From NCBI GenBank assembly GCA_026392415.1, contig JAPLCC010000048.1, forward strand, positions 51,678 through 115,677: 64,000 bases of DNA, given 5' to 3'. Positions within the stretch are counted from its first letter, which is position 1. Each line of letters opens with the position of its first letter. Positions 58,994 to 64,000 of this stretch are shown here, piece by piece. The notes below the pieces were generated by a model. The model was given only the letters and a program-made list of their open reading frames with translations. It was not told the origin of the DNA and searched no databases. The position numbers and the translations under genes were made by a program. The DNA comes from Propionibacteriales bacterium (GTDB lineage: Bacteria; Actinomycetota; Actinomycetes; Propionibacteriales; Nocardioidaceae).

Positions 58994-61928
58994 ACTGTTC
59001 GACGAAGAGCCTGACCGGCCGGCGCCCGAGCGCCCGGGCCGCCGAGCGCGCGCGCTGGTGATCACCGGCGTCGTCCTGGTCGTCGGGTTCTTCCTGCTGA
59101 CCGCATTCGCCTCGATCTACACCGATCGCCTCTGGTACCGCGAGGTCGGTTACAGCCAGGTGTTCAGCAAGATGCTGTGGACCCGGGTCGGCCTGTTCAT
59201 CGTCTTCGGCGCGTTGATGGCGGCGGTCGTCGCGATCAACATGCACCTGGCCTACCGCTTCCGACCGCTCTTCCGGATGGCCGGCGGTGACGCGAGCGTC
59301 GAGCGCTATCGCGACGCCGTCACCCCGGTCCGGGGCTGGCTGCTGGCCGGTGTCGCACTGGTCGTGGGTCTCTTCGCGGGCACGTCCGCCCTGGGCCAGT
59401 GGCGGACCTTCCTGATGTGGCGCAACGGCGAGTCCTTCGGCCAGAAGGATGGCTACTTCAAGAAGGACATCGGCTTCTTCGTCTTCGACCTCCCGTGGTG
59501 GAACTTCGTCATCGACTTCGCGATGGCGGTTGCCGTCGTCGCTCTCATCGCCACTGCGGTCGTCCACTACCTGTACGGCGGCATCCGACTCCAGCAGGCG
59601 CACGACCGGCTGTCCGGGGCTGCCCAGGTGCAGTTCTCCGTGCTGCTCGGCGCGTTCGTGCTGGCGAAGTCGGTCGACTACTTCTTCGACCGCTACGACC
59701 TGGTCACCGACGACCACCGCCTCTTCACCGGCATGAACTACACGGCCGAGAACGCCGTGCTCCCGGCCCGCAACATCCTGGTCGCGGTGGCCCTGATCTG
59801 CGCCGTGCTGTTCTTCCTCAACATCTGGCGCCGCACCTGGCAGCTGCCGTCGGTCGGACTGGCACTCCTCGCACTCTCGGCCGTCCTGCTGGGAATGATC
59901 TGGCCTGCCATCGTGCAGAACTTCCAGGTCAAGCCGTCGGAGGCCGACAAGGAGAACAGCTACATCCAGGCCAACATCGACGCCACTCGCGACGCCTACG
60001 GGCTCAGTGACATCACGACCGAGACGTCCTACCAGGGCATCCCGTCCGGCTCGACGTCCGAGGCGACGGGCACCAAGGTCCTCGGCCAGCTCACCACGAC
60101 GCCCGTGGTCGACCCGCTCCAGGTCCGCGAGACCTTCCAGCAGCGGCAGCGGATCCGGGCCTACTACTCGCTGCCGGCCGTCCTTGACGTCGACCGTTAC
60201 GAGATCGACGGCCAGGAGGTGCCGCTGGTGCTGGGCGTGCGCGAGCTCGACCAGTCGGGCATCCAGGCCTCCGACCAGAACTGGTCGAACCTGCACACCG
60301 AGTACACCCACGGTGAGGGACTGATTGCCGCCTACGGCAACAAGATCGACATCACGGACCAGGCCAATGGCCGGATCGTGTGGGCCGAGGGCATCCGGGG
60401 TGAGGACACCGAGGGCAGCAGCGACCTCACCGAGCTGGAGAAGTTCGAGACCCGCGTCTACTACGGCGAGCAGAGCCCGACGTACTCCATCGTCGGCAAG
60501 TCCAGCGCCAAGGCCAATGACGTCGAGCTCGGCCTGCCGCGGTCCAACGACGAGTCCGGCGAGCGCCAGACGACGACGTACGACGGCAAGGGCGGGGTCG
60601 CTGTCGGAAGCGGCTTCAACCAGCTCATGTACGCCATCAAGTTCGGTGAGCCGAACTTCCTGCTCTCGGGCCGGGTCAACGGCAACTCGAAGGTGCTCTA
60701 CAACCGCACGCCGCTCGAGCGCGTGGAGAAGATCGCACCGTGGCTGACGGTCGACGGTGACCCGTACCCCGCCGTGATCGACGGCCGGATCCAGTGGATC
60801 ATCGACGGCTACACGACCACGGACAAGTACCCCAACGCTCAGCGTGAGTCGTTCGACTCGATGATCGACGACTCGCTGCAGCAGGAGACCGGCCTGCAGA
60901 CGTTGCCGACCGACGAGATCAACTACATGCGCTCGGCGGTCAAGGCGACCGTCGACGCCTACGACGGCACCGTCAAGCTGTACCAGTGGGACGAGACGGA
61001 CCCGATCCTGAAGACGTGGATGAAGGTCTTCCCGGACTCGGTGACGCCGAAGGACCAGATCTCCGATGAGCTGATGGCGCACCTGCGCTACCCGGAGGAC
61101 CTGTTCAAGGTCCAGCGGTTCCAGCTCGCGAAGTACCACGTCACCGACGCCGGGGAGTTCTACTCCGGCAACAACCGGTGGGAGGTGCCTGAGGACCCGA
61201 ACGCCACGCGCCAGGTCTTCCAGCCGCCGTACCGGCTCTTCTCGACGGGTGTCGACAACACCAACGACTGGTCGCTCACCTCGGTCTTCAAGCCCCGAGG
61301 CGCGCAGAACACGTTGACGTCGTACCTCCAGGTGAACTCGGACGCCACCTCGAGCGACTTCGGCAACCTCCGCCTGCTGGAGATGGCTGACGAGAACACG
61401 CCCGGACCGGGTCAGGTCGCCAACGAGATGCAGGGCGACGAAGCGGTGGGACAGAAGCTGCAACCGTTCCGCGTGCCGGGTGCCACGCCGCCGCGGTACG
61501 GCAACCTGTTGACGCTGCCGGTCGACGGGGGACTGATCTACATCCAGCCGGTCTACGCCGCTCGTAGCGCCCAGTCGGCGTTCCCGATCCTCCAGTACGT
61601 CATCGTGAAATACGGCGACAGCGTCGGCATCGATCGCGACCTGCCCACGGCGCTGGCCGATGCGCTGGACGTCGACCTCGCCGATGACACCCCGCCCAAG
61701 GATCCGGAAGACCCCCAGGGTGAGGACCCGGGCGGCGAGGACCCGAAGCCGGACCTGACGCCAGACCAGAAGATCGCTGCGGCGCTGACGGAGGCCGACG
61801 AGGCGTTCAAGGCTGCCGAAGCCGCGCAGGCCAGGAACGACACCGCGGAGTGGGTCAGGCAGCTCGGGCTTGCCGAGGCTGCGGTCGAGGAGGCCGTCCA
61901 GCTGGCCAACCAGCGCGACGCCCAGTAG
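58986..61928 (+). CDS. UPF0182 family large membrane protein
   Basis: A 980-residue protein of UPF0182 (Rv3193c-like). Seven or so transmembrane helices fill the first 330 residues (VLVVGFFLLTAFASIYTDRLWYREVGYSQVF begins the pattern). A large extracytoplasmic domain then follows, with NYTAENAVLPARN, EYTHGEG, EINYMRSAVKATVDAYDG and LFKVQR motifs. The last 80 residues are acidic, Pro-rich (DPEDPQGEDPGGEDP), then a coiled-coil helix. The function is unknown. ATG 58986 overlaps the PPA1309 stop; the longer frame from 58950 lies inside that gene. Confidence 0.94.
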   Translation: MSELFDEEPDRPAPERPGRRARALVITGVVLVVGFFLLTAFASIYTDRLWYREVGYSQVFSKMLWTRVGLFIVFGALMAAVVAINMHLAYRFRPLFRMAGGDASVERYRDAVTPVRGWLLAGVALVVGLFAGTSALGQWRTFLMWRNGESFGQKDGYFKKDIGFFVFDLPWWNFVIDFAMAVAVVALIATAVVHYLYGGIRLQQAHDRLSGAAQVQFSVLLGAFVLAKSVDYFFDRYDLVTDDHRLFTGMNYTAENAVLPARNILVAVALICAVLFFLNIWRRTWQLPSVGLALLALSAVLLGMIWPAIVQNFQVKPSEADKENSYIQANIDATRDAYGLSDITTETSYQGIPSGSTSEATGTKVLGQLTTTPVVDPLQVRETFQQRQRIRAYYSLPAVLDVDRYEIDGQEVPLVLGVRELDQSGIQASDQNWSNLHTEYTHGEGLIAAYGNKIDITDQANGRIVWAEGIRGEDTEGSSDLTELEKFETRVYYGEQSPTYSIVGKSSAKANDVELGLPRSNDESGERQTTTYDGKGGVAVGSGFNQLMYAIKFGEPNFLLSGRVNGNSKVLYNRTPLERVEKIAPWLTVDGDPYPAVIDGRIQWIIDGYTTTDKYPNAQRESFDSMIDDSLQQETGLQTLPTDEINYMRSAVKATVDAYDGTVKLYQWDETDPILKTWMKVFPDSVTPKDQISDELMAHLRYPEDLFKVQRFQLAKYHVTDAGEFYSGNNRWEVPEDPNATRQVFQPPYRLFSTGVDNTNDWSLTSVFKPRGAQNTLTSYLQVNSDATSSDFGNLRLLEMADENTPGPGQVANEMQGDEAVGQKLQPFRVPGATPPRYGNLLTLPVDGGLIYIQPVYAARSAQSAFPILQYVIVKYGDSVGIDRDLPTALADALDVDLADDTPPKDPEDPQGEDPGGEDPKPDLTPDQKIAAALTEADEAFKAAEAAQARNDTAEWVRQLGLAEAAVEEAVQLANQRDAQ

Positions 61929-61941
61929 TCAGGGGCACGCG

Positions 61942-62562
61942 ATGCTCCTGACGCTCGACCTCGTCGGGATCTTCGTCTTCGCGATCTCGGGCGGCCTGGT
62001 CGCCGTGCGCAACCAGCTCGACATCGTCGGTGTCGTGGGGCTGGCGATGGCGACCGGCCTCGGCGGTGGTGTGATCCGTGACCTGGTGATCGGGGCTGTG
62101 CCGCCGCCGGCGCTCGAGGACTGGCGCTACCTCCTGGTGCCGGTCGTCGGTGGCCTGGTCACCTTTGCCTGGCATCCCGCGGTCGAGCGCCTCGAGGGCG
62201 TCATCAACGTCTTCGACGCCTTCGGGCTCGGGCTCTTCTGCGTGGCCGGTGCGCTCAAGGCGCAGGAGTACGGCCTCGGACCCGTGCCCTCGGCTGCGCT
62301 CGGCATGGTGACCGGCGTCGGCGGTGGCATCATCCGCGACCTGCTGGTCGGACGCGTGCCCGTCATCTTCCGGTACGGCGAGCTCTACGCGATCCCGGCC
62401 CTCGCCGGTGCCGCCGTTGCCGCGACCGGCGTCGAGCTCGGGGTCGAACCTGCGGTGATGATCGGTCCGGCGGCCGTCGTCACGATCGGCTGGCGGCTGC
62501 TCGCCATTCGCCGGGGCTGGGCTGCTCCGGTGCCGCGCACCTCTGCGCCCCCTGCCCACTGA
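61942..62562 (+). CDS. UPF0126/TRIC-like small membrane protein
   Basis: A 206-residue protein made of two repeated three-helix units, the UPF0126 or YicG-type TRIC family. Each unit has a Gly-rich kink: GLGGGVIRDLVIG and GVGGGIIRDLLVG. Family members studied are trimeric monovalent cation channels, and some bacterial ones are annotated as glycine transporters. ATG 61942 is chosen, 13 nt after the UPF0182 stop. It ends 51 nt before the initiator tRNA gene. Confidence 0.9.
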   Translation: MLLTLDLVGIFVFAISGGLVAVRNQLDIVGVVGLAMATGLGGGVIRDLVIGAVPPPALEDWRYLLVPVVGGLVTFAWHPAVERLEGVINVFDAFGLGLFCVAGALKAQEYGLGPVPSAALGMVTGVGGGIIRDLLVGRVPVIFRYGELYAIPALAGAAVAATGVELGVEPAVMIGPAAVVTIGWRLLAIRRGWAAPVPRTSAPPAH

Positions 62563-62571
62563 CACCCCGAT

Positions 62572-62601
62572 TTGGCCGCCCTTGGGGCAATGCCCTAACG
62601 T
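62572..62601 (+). promoter_or_regulatory. Putative promoter of the initiator tRNA gene
   Basis: TTGGCC (62572-62577) and TAACGT (62596-62601) are 18 nt apart and lie 12 nt before the mature tRNA 5' end. Confidence 0.4.
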
Positions 62602-62613
62602 TGTCTTCACCGA

Positions 62614-62690
62614 CGCGGGGTGGAGCAGCTCGGTAGCTCGCTGGGCTCATAACCCAGAGGTCGCAGGTTCAAATCCTGCCCCCGCTACCA
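62614..62690 (+). tRNA. Initiator tRNA-Met (CAT)
   Basis: A 77-nt cloverleaf with anticodon CAT in the loop CTCATAA. The anticodon stem has three consecutive GC pairs (CTGGG with CCCAG), the first pair of the acceptor is a mismatch (C1 with T72), and CCA is encoded, all initiator features. The T-loop GGTTCAAATCC is normal. An IS481-type element starts within 1-2 nt of its 3' end. Confidence 0.97.
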
Positions 62691-62711
62691 ATGTGATCTC
62701 GCAAGAGATAG

Positions 62712-62748
62712 GAAAGATCCGAACCCTCATTGGGGGTTCGGATCTTTC
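62712..62748. terminator. Hairpin at the left end of the IS, serves tRNA-fMet
   Basis: A 15-bp perfect stem (GAAAGATCCGAACCC and complement) with a 7-nt loop is followed by TGGTTTTTGGG on the plus strand, 21 nt past the tRNA. Its left arm overlaps the IS terminal repeat and it includes the transposase stop codon (62727-62729). Confidence 0.8.
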
Positions 62749-63929
62749 TGGTTTTTGGGTTGATAGTCGCGGTTGGTGTTGATGGTGAGTTCGCGGAGTA
62801 GCTCGCCGGTGATGGCGTTGACGACGCGGACTTCGAGGTCCTGGATGATGAGGATGACGTGGGTTCCGGCGTGGGTTCGACCGATGCCGATGTGGCGGAG
62901 TTTCCCGGCTGCGCGCAGTGTCACGGTGCCGGACTTGTCGACCTTGTCGTGACGGATCCGGTCGTGGGTGTCGGCTTCGCGGCTCTCACCGGGCAGGGCC
63001 TTGGGGATTGTTTCGTATAGGGCAGTGGGGGTCGCTTGATGCTTCAGTGATCGGTGCGGGCGCCGGTGGTTGTACTCGGCGATGAACTGATCGAGCAGGG
63101 TCTGTAGTTCGGTGATCGTGGCCGGTTGGGTCGGTTGGGCGCGGAGCCATTTCTTCATCGTTTGCTGGAAGCGCTCGACTTTGCCGCAGGTGGTGGGGTG
63201 GTTGGGTCGGGAGTTCTTCTGGGTCACGTGCCAGGTGCGGAGTTGTTGTTCGAACCCGTTGCGGCCGCCTTGGCGTCCGATGCCGGCTAGGCGGACGGTG
63301 TAGACCATCCCGTTGTCGGTCAGTGTTGATGCGGGAATGCCGTGTTGACCTGCGGCTTTGCGGAAGGTGGCGGTCACGATCGGGGTCGTGATTGCTCGAT
63401 GTGCGGACACGTGCAGGGCGTAGCGGGTGCAGTCGTCGAGCCAGGTGATGATCTCGATGCCCTTGGGGAACGTGGTGGTGTCGGTGAGGGGGTAGTGGGT
63501 GAAGTCGGATTGCCAGGTCTCGTTCGGCATTTGGGCCTGGAATCGGATGTAGGACGACTTCGGCTTCTTCTTCGGTTCGGGGACCACGAGTCCGGCGCGG
63601 GTCAGGTAGCGGCTGATCGTGGCCACCGAGATGGTGATGTCGTGGTGCTGGGTGAGGTGCCAGGCGATGGTGTCGGGACCGGCGTCCAGACCCCTGGCGG
63701 TGAGGTTGTTGCGGAGCTCGATGATCAGTTCGACGGTGCTGGGTGGGGTCGCGGTCGGACTGGTGTGGGGGCGCCGTGATCGTGGTTCGTAGGCGGCCTC
63801 GCCCTCGGCTCGGTAGCGGGCGATGAGTTTGCTGACCCAGCTCTCCGAAACACCGTAGGCGCGGGCGACCTCGGCTTGTTGACGGTGCTCGAGGATGACG
63901 GCGGTGATGACCAGTCGGGCTTTCGACAC
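62727..63929 (-). CDS. IS481-family transposase
   Basis: A 400-residue DDE transposase. The N-terminal helix-turn-helix is RAYGVSESWVSKLIARY, followed by the second HTH. The integrase core begins near WQSDFTHYPL with the first Asp; the second Asp is in LTDNGMVY; the Glu is in CGKVERFQQTMKKWL. The RPHRSLKHQ segment is typical of IS481. About 90 residues of beta-rich C-terminal domain follow (GIGRTHAGTHVILI...), common in actinobacterial members. The frame is intact, so the element may be active. The start codon at 63929 lies inside the right inverted repeats. Confidence 0.93.
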   Translation of the reverse strand: MSKARLVITAVILEHRQQAEVARAYGVSESWVSKLIARYRAEGEAAYEPRSRRPHTSPTATPPSTVELIIELRNNLTARGLDAGPDTIAWHLTQHHDITISVATISRYLTRAGLVVPEPKKKPKSSYIRFQAQMPNETWQSDFTHYPLTDTTTFPKGIEIITWLDDCTRYALHVSAHRAITTPIVTATFRKAAGQHGIPASTLTDNGMVYTVRLAGIGRQGGRNGFEQQLRTWHVTQKNSRPNHPTTCGKVERFQQTMKKWLRAQPTQPATITELQTLLDQFIAEYNHRRPHRSLKHQATPTALYETIPKALPGESREADTHDRIRHDKVDKSGTVTLRAAGKLRHIGIGRTHAGTHVILIIQDLEVRVVNAITGELLRELTINTNRDYQPKNQKDPNPQ

Positions 63930-64000
63930 GGGTGCAGCGTGGTGGCCGGGTCTTTCCTATGTCTTGAGAGATCCCTTTCCTATGTCCTGAGCCAGAACAC

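Larger units (their letters stand above)
62692..63999. mobile_element. IS481-type insertion sequence at tRNA-fMet
   Basis: The element carries one transposase gene on the minus strand. Inverted repeats of 27 bp with three mismatches lie at 62695-62721 and 63947-63973. A second outer copy of the right-end motif (TTTCCTATGTCCTGAG at about 63976) leads to a TGT-type end (TGTTCTGG on the minus strand) at 63999, and the left end also begins TGT at 62692. The element then spans about 1.3 kb. The right flank is only one base, so a target duplication cannot be tested. Confidence 0.75.

Noticed and set aside
1..64000. CRISPR array or prophage
   Set aside because: No regularly spaced repeats with unique spacers and no phage structural, integrase or lysis genes; the only mobile element is the IS at the right end.

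Overview
The window is GC-rich DNA from an actinobacterium, most likely a member of the Nocardioidaceae (Nocardioides or a close relative). The evidence is the codon usage, frequent GTG and TTG starts, a WhiB-family regulator, mycoredoxin, AdnAB helicase-nuclease, Ku/LigD end joining, PPA1309 and DUF3107 proteins, and short intergenic repeats of a kind I associate with Nocardioides. No species can be named from the sequence alone. Many genes look leaderless: a TANNNT -10 element lies 6 to 8 nt before the start codon.

Layout. 1-4066: a membrane protein (cut by the window edge) with a small lipoprotein, a WS/DGAT-like acyltransferase, a 52-residue membrane protein and two DUF2505 paralogues. 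4152-13224: the large NAD-dependent glutamate dehydrogenase, an ABC-2 exporter and a Kef-type antiporter. 13287-24245: a compact signalling island in four transcription units. It holds a Zn-ribbon/FHA protein, a four-helix membrane protein, a flavoprotein-like oxidoreductase, two protein kinases, a membrane-anchored protein, a PP2C phosphatase, a vWA protein and an FHA-FHA-TM-trypsin protease. Its core (vWA + PP2C + kinase with C-terminal Zn ribbon) matches the TerY-P triad of the tellurite/Ter stress systems. The surrounding genes look like an extended version of it and are the best candidate here for an undescribed system. 24250-28295: an end-joining locus with Ku, L-2-hydroxyglutarate oxidase, and LigD ligase and polymerase as separate overlapping genes.

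28298-62562 is largely conserved actinobacterial chromosome. From memory it parallels M. tuberculosis Rv3193c-Rv3208A: TetR, DUF3107, MoeZ, ATL, AdnA/AdnB, NudC, mycoredoxin, UvrD2, WhiB7, DUF2342, PDZ-Lon protease and UPF0182. Added to this are a secreted M6 protease, thiol peroxidase, a large SCO7613-type membrane protein, an orphan ThiF/cyclodehydratase-like protein, a PHP phosphoesterase, a YgjP metallopeptidase, a NUDIX hydrolase and MoaE. WhiB7 has the classic long leader with an upstream ORF and an attenuator hairpin. A gene-free stretch near 38.1-38.6 kb appears to encode a structured RNA of about 230 nt ending in a strong terminator.

62563-64000: an initiator tRNA-Met followed directly by an IS481-type element that runs to the end of the window. 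Common themes are DNA repair (Ku/LigD, AdnAB, UvrD2, ATL, NudC), redox and antibiotic stress (mycoredoxin, Tpx, WhiB7) and Ser/Thr phospho-signalling.
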